A DNA stretch of 5,282 bases from Candidatus Heimdallarchaeota archaeon (lineage in GTDB: Archaea; Asgardarchaeota; Heimdallarchaeia; JABLTI01), in contig JAUVZH010000229.1 in assembly GCA_030602675.1 (NCBI GenBank), positions 1 to 5,282 on the forward strand, given 5' to 3'. This document shows positions 1 to 5,282 of the stretch, one piece after another. Within the stretch, counting starts at the first letter, position 1. The number at the start of each line of letters is the position of its first letter. The notes beneath the pieces are model-generated. The model worked only from the letters and a program-made list of their open reading frames with translations, was not told the origin of the DNA and searched no databases. The position numbers were made by a program, and so were the translations under genes.

Positions 1-274
1 CTACGAGAATATCTTCAGGAGCTATAAATTGAACATTTGCTTCTGGTGGTAAGATATAATCGATTTGATTACCAACTAATCCTAAGAGAGATCTAAAAGC
101 AGTAAGGCCCATGTCACCGTTTGTATCTTTGGAACTTGAAAACAAGGTATTCCCAAATATATTATAAATACCAATTCCTAGAACACCGTCATTAAGACCC
201 ATGAATTGCCCTAGGTTCGAGCTTAGATCAGATTCACCTGTTATGCTATCTAGCTCTTTATCTAAACTTTCCAA
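1..274 (-). CDS. 5' part of a small protein gene, possibly Roadblock/LC7-like (runs off left edge)
   Basis: An open frame of 91 codons reads leftward with no stop to the window edge, so its C-terminus is missing. I place the start at the TTG at 274-272 because a GAGGTGA Shine-Dalgarno-like sequence lies 8 nt upstream; an in-frame GTG (286-284) and TTG (301-299) are alternatives. The protein begins with an acidic, probably helical segment (residues 1-25). Next comes a strand-turn-strand stretch, GVLGIGIYNIFGNTLFSSS (about 30-48), a helix with LTAFRSLLGLVG (57-68), and a further strand around VQFIAPEDILV (81-91). This alpha-beta-beta-alpha-beta order, with an 'x-G-V-x-G-I-x-I-Y-x-x-x-G' strand, resembles Roadblock/LC7 domains, which in prokaryotes are regulators or partners of small GTPases. 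The fold call comes from pattern only; the coding call is firmer, from the long open frame, protein-like composition and RBS. It is divergent from the surface-protein gene to its right. Confidence 0.6.
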   Translation of the reverse strand, partial: MESLDKELDSITGESDLSSNLGQFMGLNDGVLGIGIYNIFGNTLFSSSKDTNGDMGLTAFRSLLGLVGNQIDYILPPEANVQFIAPEDILV

Positions 275-282
275 TAGTTTGT

Positions 283-289
283 TCACCTC
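283..289 (-). promoter_or_regulatory. Shine-Dalgarno site of the left-edge gene
   Basis: The minus strand reads GAGGTGA, a 7-base match to the usual archaeal anti-Shine-Dalgarno complement (AGGAGGTGATC). It is followed by 8 nt and then the TTG at 274. This decides the start in favour of TTG over the GTG that lies inside the motif itself. Confidence 0.55.
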
Positions 290-431
290 AGCAATCTCCA
301 AACTAATTATTTGCCATTTACTAGTTTGGATTAGAGACCTTTTAATTAATTGAATATACCAGCATTATCTAGGTATTACATCAAAGACCTTGCAACAATT
401 TAATGATAAGAGTAAATAAGCATTAAAAAAC

Positions 432-458
432 TTCTGGGGATAATTTTTGTCACCAGAA
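432..458. repeat. Imperfect inverted repeat upstream of the surface-protein promoter
   Basis: TTCTGGGG (432-439) and CACCAGAA (451-458) are inverted copies with one mismatch and an 11-nt spacer, ending 13 bp before the TATA-like box. The size and place would suit a regulator's operator, but no regulator gene is next to it. AT-rich intergenic DNA can give such repeats by chance. Confidence 0.35.
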
Positions 459-471
459 AAAGCATTTTTTG

Positions 472-480
472 TTTTATAAT
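472..480 (+). promoter_or_regulatory. TATA-like box for the surface-protein gene
   Basis: TTTTATAAT fits an archaeal TATA box. A start of transcription about 25 nt downstream would fall near 500-506, leaving a leader of about 35-40 nt before the TTG at 541 and excluding the in-frame TTG at 469. A second TATA-like stretch, TTGTATAATC (511-520), would instead give an almost leaderless message. Confidence 0.4.
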
Positions 481-528
481 TTAAGAAAAACTTTTTTTTC
501 ACTAAAAGCTTTGTATAATCAATCTTTA

Positions 529-538
529 GAGGAGATGA
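529..538 (+). promoter_or_regulatory. Shine-Dalgarno site deciding the surface-protein start
   Basis: AGGAGATGA (530-538) matches 8 of 9 bases of AGGAGGTGA. Its AGGAG core ends 6 nt before the TTG at 541. The ATG at 535 directly abuts the core, with no spacing, so it is a poor start; it is more likely part of the ribosome-binding motif. Confidence 0.5.
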
Positions 539-540
539 GA

Positions 541-2235
541 TTGAAGAGAAGAGTTACAATAGCGCTAATTATTACTACGGCTATGTTAATTCAATTTTGT
601 ATTTTTGAAAATGTAATCACAGATACTGTAGAGGGACTTGATTATATACCTAAATCATTAGGAGATAAAGGCATATGGATTTTTGATATAACTGGTGGTG
701 GAGGTATCACTTTAGATGGAGATCTTAGTGATTGGCAGACTGAAGGAGTTCCACATGACATCTTCAATGGAGTGGATGTTTACTTAGCATTTGACACAGC
801 AAATGTTTATGTTGCAGCACAATGGTTAGATATGACTGAAGATGACAAAGTCAGTCATTGGAACAAAACTGGAAATGTAAATACTACACATGGTGATTGG
901 GAGCAATTTGGAGGAGAAGATGATGTTTTAACAGTTGGATTCTCTGATGGATCTGATACAGATCTTTGGGTTTGGACAAATTCATTTAGAACTGATTCAG
1001 AAGCATATGAAATGGATTTATCTGGTTATGCAGATATGCACACTCTACCTTTTATTAGAAATATTGATGGTTCAGGTACAATACCTATATTCGACAATAC
1101 AACGATGCCAATAGTCAATCATTTAGCTCTACCAGTGGGAACAATTTATGCTGGTTGGTTTGATGACACACCAACTGGCAGTCAAGCAGATGTAGACGTT
1201 GTGAGTGACTATAATAATACTGAAGAATTTTACTATACTATAGAATTTTCAAGACCACTTAATACTGGATATACTGATGATATTGTACTAGACTTTAGTG
1301 TCCTTACTGATCTTTCATTTTTTGTTGGTGCTGCAAATAACGATGATGCACAAGATATGATTATTAGTGTTGAAGAATTTTCTTTAGCATCAGGAAATGA
1401 CCCATCAGAATTTTTCTGGGAATCAATTATGAATCCAGTAACTGAAGCATTTGTAATACAAGGAGCATTTTATGATGATTATGCTAATTATGATTTCCAA
1501 ATTAGATTATCGGGTTGGGAAAACTCCTATGATGTTGATTACGGGTATGAATTCTGGGATATCCCTGATGTAAATGAATTCACTGGCAATTGGAGTTATC
1601 TTTTACTATTTAATGACAAAGATATGCCACTTGGTGACCATAATATTACAATAAGATTCGCTCCTAAGTATGAATCACAGTTGATAGTATATCAAAACGT
1701 AACATTTGAGGACATACAAGCTCCAGGTATTATTGGAGTAGTAGATATTGGTGAAAGATATCCTCATGGTGTACCAGTAGATACTGATTATATATCAATC
1801 ACAATAGGCGCAGTTGACGATTACGGTTACTATATTTCAGGTATTGGCTTTTCTAGAACAACCAATCTTATAGTACAACTATATTATTACAAAGATGATG
1901 ACATCGCACGAATGGTACCAATGCAGCAATACTCACTAGGAGGATCAACCTTTGATGCAAACATAACGCTTGAATATGACCAATTTGCTGAAAATAACTA
2001 TACTTATTTTATTCAGGTTTGGGATCCAAGCAATAATAAAGAACAAAGCGACTATTACTGGTTTATAGTTGGGGATTCTTCATCAGAACCAAGTCCAACT
2101 CCTACACCTACTAATACTACAGAAATTCCTACAGTAACAATTGGTTATCAATTCATCAGTGTAATATCCTTAGGATTAGTTATATTTTCAATGTTAGCTT
2201 TCATTGGTTTCAAAAGAATTAGAAAGAATAAATGA
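541..2235 (+). CDS. Membrane-anchored surface protein with ethylbenzene-dehydrogenase-type (DOMON-like) haem-binding domain
   Basis: The 564-residue protein starts at TTG 541, chosen for the Shine-Dalgarno match and the TATA position; ATG 535 and TTG 469 are in-frame alternatives adding 2 or 24 residues. Residues 2-4 are KRR, followed by a hydrophobic segment (5-22), which is a signal peptide or anchor. Residues about 56-276 resemble the haem-binding EB_dh family. They open with ITLDGDLSDW, have strands such as VYLAFDTANVYVAAQW, then DLWVWTNSFRTD (141-152), and close with the family-like RPLNTGYTDD (238-247). In this family the domain binds haem b or sugar-like ligands; there is no CxxCH motif here. 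Residues about 296-510 are beta-rich, perhaps one or two Ig-like domains. A Pro/Thr/Ser linker (513-531), a hydrophobic anchor (about 536-557) and the basic tail KRIRKNK follow. Ten N-X-S/T sites suggest glycosylation outside the cell. No redox partner lies beside it, so electron transfer is unproven; a carbohydrate-binding (CBM9-like) role is the main alternative. Confidence 0.75.
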   Translation: MKRRVTIALIITTAMLIQFCIFENVITDTVEGLDYIPKSLGDKGIWIFDITGGGGITLDGDLSDWQTEGVPHDIFNGVDVYLAFDTANVYVAAQWLDMTEDDKVSHWNKTGNVNTTHGDWEQFGGEDDVLTVGFSDGSDTDLWVWTNSFRTDSEAYEMDLSGYADMHTLPFIRNIDGSGTIPIFDNTTMPIVNHLALPVGTIYAGWFDDTPTGSQADVDVVSDYNNTEEFYYTIEFSRPLNTGYTDDIVLDFSVLTDLSFFVGAANNDDAQDMIISVEEFSLASGNDPSEFFWESIMNPVTEAFVIQGAFYDDYANYDFQIRLSGWENSYDVDYGYEFWDIPDVNEFTGNWSYLLLFNDKDMPLGDHNITIRFAPKYESQLIVYQNVTFEDIQAPGIIGVVDIGERYPHGVPVDTDYISITIGAVDDYGYYISGIGFSRTTNLIVQLYYYKDDDIARMVPMQQYSLGGSTFDANITLEYDQFAENNYTYFIQVWDPSNNKEQSDYYWFIVGDSSSEPSPTPTPTNTTEIPTVTIGYQFISVISLGLVIFSMLAFIGFKRIRKNK

Positions 2236-2257
2236 GATTTTCTCATTTCTTTTTTTT
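2230..2257 (+). terminator. Hairpin and T-run ending the surface-protein gene
   Basis: AAATGAGA (2230-2237) pairs perfectly with TCTCATTT (2241-2248) around a 3-nt loop, and eight T's follow at 2250-2257. The TGA stop (2233-2235) lies inside the 5' arm. The opposite strand is also T-rich after the hairpin, so it may act on the convergent phosphoesterase message too. The remaining 65 bp to that gene's stop hold nothing else I can name. Confidence 0.65.
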
Positions 2258-2322
2258 ATTTGTTTAATCTTAACACATAAATCTGTTTAGTGTTTATTAG
2301 TTATACAGGAGAGATTAGAAAA

Positions 2323-2898
2323 TTATTCTATTGTTATTAGTTGGGATCGTGTTTTTAACCTCCCAAAATTGTTTAAGTAATGATAAGTAATTTCAATTTC
2401 ATTTCTATTGTAGATAGATAAAATCATTACACCAATATTTACTGTCCAAGAAGATCCACCCGAAGCACCTGTAGATGTTCCAGGATTAAGAAGAATATGT
2501 TCATCATCAATATGAAACAAAGTTAAATGAGAATGTCCAGTAAAAAGTATTCTAACATTCTTTTCTTTTGCAACTTCTTTCAATTGCTTAACATCTCCTC
2601 GTGGATGAATACCAGTTCCATGAAAAACTCCTAATCGTATCCCAGAAACATCAAAAGTTGGGTACATGGGCAAAGGAATCAGATCCATATTTCCACGACA
2701 AGCAATCAGATTTTCAGGTTTTATAACATGCTCTTTGAAATATTGAAGAACATTTGGTTGTGTTAAATCACCTGTTAAAACAATATAATCCCATTTCTTA
2801 CTCCTTAAAATCTCATCAAATTTAGAATGAAGCATAGATGCTCTTGATGGAATATGCAAATCTCCTGCAACGAAAATAGTTATTGTTTTATTAGTCAT
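2323..2898 (-). CDS. VPS29/YfcE-like calcineurin-type metallophosphoesterase
   Basis: The 191-residue protein is a compact single-domain phosphoesterase of the YfcE/MJ0936/VPS29 family and has no signal peptide, so it should be cytosolic. The metal-binding motifs are all present in order: GDLH (D13, H15), TGDL (D44), RGNMD (N70), FHG (H93) and GHSH (H122, H124). This predicts a working two-metal site that hydrolyses a phosphodiester or phosphomonoester; the substrate cannot be read from sequence. Several flanking motifs resemble eukaryotic VPS29, the retromer subunit: GDLHIPSR, the HGxxIxPRGD stretch (93-102) and LNPGTSTGA (137-145), and the length is close to the 182 residues of human VPS29. 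VPS29 itself has altered metal ligands. The ATG start is supported by a GTGATC motif 4 nt upstream. The gene starts 25 nt after the tRNA-Gln CCA and probably shares its transcript. Family membership is sure; a trafficking role would be speculation. Confidence 0.88.
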   Translation of the reverse strand: MTNKTITIFVAGDLHIPSRASMLHSKFDEILRSKKWDYIVLTGDLTQPNVLQYFKEHVIKPENLIACRGNMDLIPLPMYPTFDVSGIRLGVFHGTGIHPRGDVKQLKEVAKEKNVRILFTGHSHLTLFHIDDEHILLNPGTSTGASGGSSWTVNIGVMILSIYNRNEIEITYHYLNNFGRLKTRSQLITIE

Positions 2899-2902
2899 CT
2901 GA

Positions 2903-2908
2903 GATCAC
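2903..2908 (-). promoter_or_regulatory. Shine-Dalgarno-like site of the phosphoesterase gene
   Basis: The minus strand reads GTGATC, part of the archaeal AGGAGGTGATC motif, 4 nt before the ATG at 2898. It lies in the 25-nt gap after the tRNA, so it would stay on the mRNA after tRNA 3'-end processing. Confidence 0.4.
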
Positions 2909-2923
2909 TTGAAGAGAGTAAAA

Positions 2924-2999
2924 TGGTAGGCCCGGGAGGATTCGAACCTCCGTCTACAATTCCAAAGACTGTAAGAATTGACCACTATCCTACGGGCCT
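2924..2999 (-). tRNA. tRNA-Gln (anticodon UUG), CCA encoded
   Basis: The minus strand folds into a full 73-nt cloverleaf without an intron. The acceptor AGGCCCG pairs with CGGGCCT. The anticodon stem ACAGT/ATTGT has one G-U pair, the loop is CTTTGGA with anticodon TTG, and the variable loop has 4 nt. The T-arm is GGAGG-TTCGAAT-CCTCC and the discriminator is A. The D-stem has three pairs (one G-U) and a T13-T22 mismatch, as often seen in archaeal Gln and Glu tRNAs. The A1-U72 pair fits archaeal tRNA-Gln, which is normally charged with Glu and amidated by GatDE (family knowledge). The CCA tail is in the DNA (2926-2924). It lies between ftsZ and the phosphoesterase gene, all on the same strand. 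Confidence 0.95.
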
Positions 3000-3035
3000 A
3001 AAAATACATCTAGGCAAAAAAAGACTCTTGGATGC

Positions 3036-3044
3036 TTTTTAAAA
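3036..3044 (-). promoter_or_regulatory. TATA-like box upstream of tRNA-Gln
   Basis: The minus strand reads TTTTAAAAA, centred about 41 nt before the tRNA 5' end. Transcription would begin near 3014-3016, giving a leader of about 15 nt. This would make tRNA-Gln plus phosphoesterase a unit separate from ftsZ. A second A/T box (TTTTTAAAC, about 3068-3060) lies farther upstream. On the minus strand the run CTTTTTTTG (3023-3015) could also serve to end the ftsZ message. Confidence 0.4.
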
Positions 3045-3077
3045 GGATTTCTTTTGGTTTAGTTTAAAAATTCTTCT

Positions 3078-4379
3078 CTAATCCAAACCTTTACTGATTC
3101 CAAGTTCGTCCCAGAATTCTGATGTTTTCTCTTTTTGTATTATTTTCTCTGGGGTTTCTTTCTGTTTTTTTGTAGTTTCTTTCAATTTTCTTCGCAAGTC
3201 TCTTAGATTTGGTTTTGTATCTTTCCTCAACCAATTCTCTTTTTCTCTCTGTGGTCTTCTTATTTGTCCTATTGTACTTTGACCAGCAACAACATCATAT
3301 GGAGGGGTTAAATATGTTGCAGGCCTTTTATGCATACTCATTATTTGCTCGCTTTCAACTCCAGAGATAACGATTGTTATTCGAAGAATATCACCCAATT
3401 CATGGTCTACTTTTGTTCCCCAGATTACTTCTGCATCAGGTTGTATTTTTTCTCGTATTATTTCCACAACACTACTTGCTTCCTTCAGAGACATTGTGGA
3501 TCCACCTGTTACATGGATTAGTGCAGCGGTTCCCAAGTTGTAGTTGATATTCACCAATGGATTCTCAAGTGCTTTTTGGACTGCTTTTACTGCTCTATCT
3601 TCACCTTGTGCTTCACCTACTCCACAAACAGTTACACCACCTTTGGTTATAATTGATTTAAGATCTGCAAAATCAACATTGATTAAACCAGGTTGTGAAA
3701 CTGTTGAGATAATTGAATAAATATAATTAGCAAGAACTTCATCTGCTACGCTAAATGCTTCTTCTATTGGTAAGTCTGGAACAAGCTCTAAAAGCATATC
3801 ATTTTCAATTATCACAACTGTATCAGAATTCTTCTGTAATGTATCTAGACCTGTAAAAGCCTTTTCTTTTCGAGACCCTTCAATACTAAAAGGAATTGTT
3901 ACTACACTAATTACAATTGCTCCGGCATCCTTTGCAATTTCAGCAATGATTGGCATTGCTCCTGTGCCTGTTCCTCCGCCTAAGCCACAGGTTAAGAAAA
4001 TAATATCTGCATCCGAGATGGTTCTTTGTATATCAGAATAAGATTCTTCGGCTGCTGCCTTGCCTAACTCTGGTTTTCCCCCACTACCTAACCCACGAGT
4101 AGTTTTTTTTCCAATTAGCAAGGTTGAGTCACATTTTACTGATTCTAAATGTTGAAGGTCTGTGTTTATACAAATACAGAAAGCGTCTTTAATTCCTGTT
4201 GACATTAGTCTGTTTATGGTGTTATTTCCCCCACCGCCAACACCGATAACGTAGCAGTTTGTTTTTCCGAGTGGTTTCTTCACTGGTTTGTTCATTGGTT
4301 TTCTTTGTTGTTTGCTTACGTATTCTCTCAATGCTGGTTGTTTATTAGCATACTTGTTGTTTAATCCAGAACTTTCCAA
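3078..4379 (-). CDS. ftsZ: Cell division GTPase FtsZ (archaeal type)
   Basis: The 433-residue tubulin-family GTPase polymerises into the ring that drives cell division. The GTPase domain begins near residue 41 with CYVIGVGGGGNNTINRL. The tubulin signature GGGTGTG is at 134-140. The T7 loop NVDFAD (234-239) supplies the two acidic residues that complete the GTP site of the next subunit, so both halves of the active site look intact. IPFSIEGSRKEKA and GVGEAQGEDRA are typical of archaeal FtsZ. After about residue 345 comes a Lys/Arg/Glu-rich linker and then the end peptide EFWDELGISKGLD, probably the tail that binds membrane-linking partners such as SepF. The start is a TTG with a basic 40-residue extension before the domain. 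An upstream in-frame TAG (4400-4398) rules out a longer protein; ATG 4295 (M29) is the alternative. I see no strong Shine-Dalgarno before either. I cannot tell FtsZ1 from FtsZ2. Confidence 0.97.
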   Translation of the reverse strand: MESSGLNNKYANKQPALREYVSKQQRKPMNKPVKKPLGKTNCYVIGVGGGGNNTINRLMSTGIKDAFCICINTDLQHLESVKCDSTLLIGKKTTRGLGSGGKPELGKAAAEESYSDIQRTISDADIIFLTCGLGGGTGTGAMPIIAEIAKDAGAIVISVVTIPFSIEGSRKEKAFTGLDTLQKNSDTVVIIENDMLLELVPDLPIEEAFSVADEVLANYIYSIISTVSQPGLINVDFADLKSIITKGGVTVCGVGEAQGEDRAVKAVQKALENPLVNINYNLGTAALIHVTGGSTMSLKEASSVVEIIREKIQPDAEVIWGTKVDHELGDILRITIVISGVESEQIMSMHKRPATYLTPPYDVVAGQSTIGQIRRPQREKENWLRKDTKPNLRDLRRKLKETTKKQKETPEKIIQKEKTSEFWDELGISKGLD

Positions 4380-4400
4380 AGCAGCAACACCATTTCTCTA

Positions 4401-4502
4401 ATTTTTTATTTACAGCTATTCTTTTTGGACTATTTGTGGATATGATCATAACAATTTTTTCAAACTAATCTTCCACTTACAATAAATAACAGTTTTTTTA
4501 AA
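4401..4502 (-). promoter_or_regulatory. Probable ftsZ promoter region
   Basis: The 194-bp gap between argS and ftsZ has no gene that I can see. Two A/T boxes on the minus strand could be TATA boxes. TTTAAAAA (4502-4495) would give a leader of about 90 nt. TAAATAAA (4412-4405) would place the transcript start near 4382, almost leaderless at the TTG. A perfect 10-bp palindrome TATGATCATA (4441-4450) lies between them and may be chance. Confidence 0.3.
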
Positions 4503-4547
4503 TTCAAAAGTCAATGTGTTATCCTTGTTATATCTTGGTAATACATT

Positions 4548-4580
4548 AGAAAGAGAAGAAATGTGAAGAAAATTCACATT
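4548..4580 (-). terminator. Hairpin with pyrimidine tract ending argS
   Basis: On the minus strand AATGTGAA (4580-4573) and TTCACATT (4567-4560) pair perfectly around a 5-nt loop. A T/C tract (TTCTTCTCTTTCT) follows. The TGA stop (4576-4574) is inside the 5' arm. The tract is mixed pyrimidine and not pure T, so strength is uncertain. Confidence 0.5.
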
Positions 4581-5282
4581 CTATTTGGAGATTCTATTCC
4601 AAGAAGTTCTAAACCGCTTTTAAGAACTAATCCAGTTACATAAGTAAGAGCAAGACGCGCAGTTATCAATTCTTTAGATGAAGCATCCAGTACTCGGTGA
4701 TTATCATAGAATTTATTGAATAATGTAGCTACATCAAAAAGATAATTGCAAATTAACTCTGGTTTTATTTGCTCTGCTGCTGTTTGAGCTATACTTGATA
4801 AATGAGTTAATGCTAAAATCAGTAACCACTCTTCCTCTTCTTGTAAAGCCATTAGTGAATTGGAATTTTCTTTTTTCCATTTGAAATCAGTTTTTGCTAA
4901 AATGTTTTGTGAACGAGCAAAAGCATATTGGATAAATGGCGATGTATTATTATTTAATGAAACTACTTCTTGAGGATCGAAGATTAATTGCTTCATCAAT
5001 CCAACTGCTATTATAGAATATTTAATAGCTCCAACTGCTACAATCTTTGCTATTTCCTCTTTTTCTTTTGAAGGATAATCGCGATCTTTCAAGAATGAAT
5101 CCAAAACAGCTTGTTTTGTTAATTCAAATAATTCCAAGGGAGTTATATATTGTAGTCTTCGAGCACTCATTCTTGTAAGTGCTCCCCGTAGTTCAATGTA
5201 TTCATATTTTAGATGCCAGATTTTGTCTGCAATATCTGGTCTACCAACAGCACGAACAGCTAGATTTAGTTGTTTTTGAGTG
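4574..5282 (-). CDS. argS: Arginyl-tRNA synthetase, C-terminal part (5' end beyond window)
   Basis: The frame stays open from the right edge to the TGA at 4576-4574, giving 235 residues of a class I synthetase that charges tRNA-Arg in the cytosol. The ATG at 5170 is not the start: it is the Met of the KMSKS loop, and 37 more in-frame residues precede it, including LKYEYIELRGALTRMSARR. The loop reads RMSAR where archaeal enzymes usually have KMSGR, so the first Lys is an Arg. Downstream is the DALR-type anticodon-binding helical bundle, with the family motif NNNTSPFIQYAFAR (about residues 110-123 of the part seen) and the usual closing GLELLGIESPNRM. The length after the KMSKS loop is normal and the C-terminus is complete. 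The catalytic Rossmann core and HIGH motif lie outside the window. A hairpin over its stop suggests that ftsZ, downstream on the same strand, is transcribed separately. Confidence 0.93.
   Translation of the reverse strand, partial: TQKQLNLAVRAVGRPDIADKIWHLKYEYIELRGALTRMSARRLQYITPLELFELTKQAVLDSFLKDRDYPSKEKEEIAKIVAVGAIKYSIIAVGLMKQLIFDPQEVVSLNNNTSPFIQYAFARSQNILAKTDFKWKKENSNSLMALQEEEEWLLILALTHLSSIAQTAAEQIKPELICNYLFDVATLFNKFYDNHRVLDASSKELITARLALTYVTGLVLKSGLELLGIESPNRM

Larger units (their letters stand above)
275..540. other. Divergent intergenic control region
   Basis: About 265 bp separate the left-edge gene (minus) from the surface-protein gene (plus). The region is very AT-rich and I see no convincing gene in it. 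For the minus gene, possible TATA-like boxes on the minus strand are GGTATATTC (360-352) and TTAATTAAAA (351-342), either of which would give a leader of roughly 45-60 nt. For the plus gene there is a TATA-like box at 472-480. An imperfect inverted repeat (432-458) lies between the two promoters. The short direct repeats AAGCATT (418-424 and 460-466) and AGACCTT (335-341 and 385-391) are also present and could be chance. Confidence 0.5.

Noticed and set aside
541..2235. Lipoprotein or c-type cytochrome
   Set aside because: The one early Cys (IQFC) does not fit a lipobox and there is no CxxCH motif.
2236..2322. Small RNA or gene in the convergent gap
   Set aside because: Only the terminator hairpin is visible; the rest is AT-rich with no structure or ORF.
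2854..3042. A 62-codon plus-strand ORF with GPGGFEPPS
   Set aside because: It is the antisense reading of the tRNA-Gln T-arm and acceptor. This peptide motif is a well-known false gene product over tRNAs, and the frame also overlaps the phosphoesterase start.
3330..3521. A 63-codon plus-strand ORF
   Set aside because: It lies wholly inside ftsZ on the opposite strand, has a Cys/Phe/Tyr-rich composition unlike a real protein, and has no ribosome-binding site.
4441..4450. Perfect palindrome TATGATCATA as an operator
   Set aside because: It is short and in AT-rich DNA, and there is only one copy, so chance is a sufficient explanation.
4574..5170. A complete 198-residue protein starting at ATG 5170
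   Set aside because: The frame is open for 37 further codons to the window edge and those residues match ArgRS, so the ATG is internal.

Overview
The window (5,282 bp, AT-rich) looks like a piece of an archaeal chromosome. Three things point to this. The ftsZ and argS reading frames are of archaeal type. The tRNA-Gln starts with an A1-U72 pair and has the archaeal kind of D-stem. Several starts sit behind Shine-Dalgarno-like sequences or TATA-like A/T boxes. A phosphoesterase with VPS29-type motifs, a possible Roadblock-like fragment at the left edge and the low GC would fit an Asgard archaeon. That lineage call is an inference and not proven by this window.

Layout, left to right. Positions 1-274 (minus) hold the 5' part of a gene that runs off the left edge; it encodes a small, possibly Roadblock/LC7-like protein. 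Positions 275-540 are a divergent control region with a TATA-like box, an imperfect inverted repeat and two Shine-Dalgarno-like sites. Positions 541-2235 (plus) encode a surface protein: N-terminal hydrophobic segment, ethylbenzene-dehydrogenase-type (DOMON-like) haem-binding domain, beta-rich region, Pro/Thr linker and C-terminal membrane anchor. A hairpin plus T-run ends it, and it converges on the next gene.

From 4379 down to 2323 the minus strand carries ftsZ, tRNA-Gln(UUG) with an encoded CCA, and a VPS29/YfcE-like metallophosphoesterase that starts 25 nt after the tRNA CCA. Positions 4574-5282 (minus) are the 3' part of arginyl-tRNA synthetase. Its stop codon is inside a hairpin that probably separates it from ftsZ.

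The genes are mostly housekeeping (division, translation) plus one surface protein. I see no mobile element, CRISPR array or defence cassette, and no clearly new multi-gene system. The points most worth following are the VPS29-like enzyme with a complete metal centre placed directly behind a tRNA, the stand-alone surface haem-domain protein, and the edge gene.
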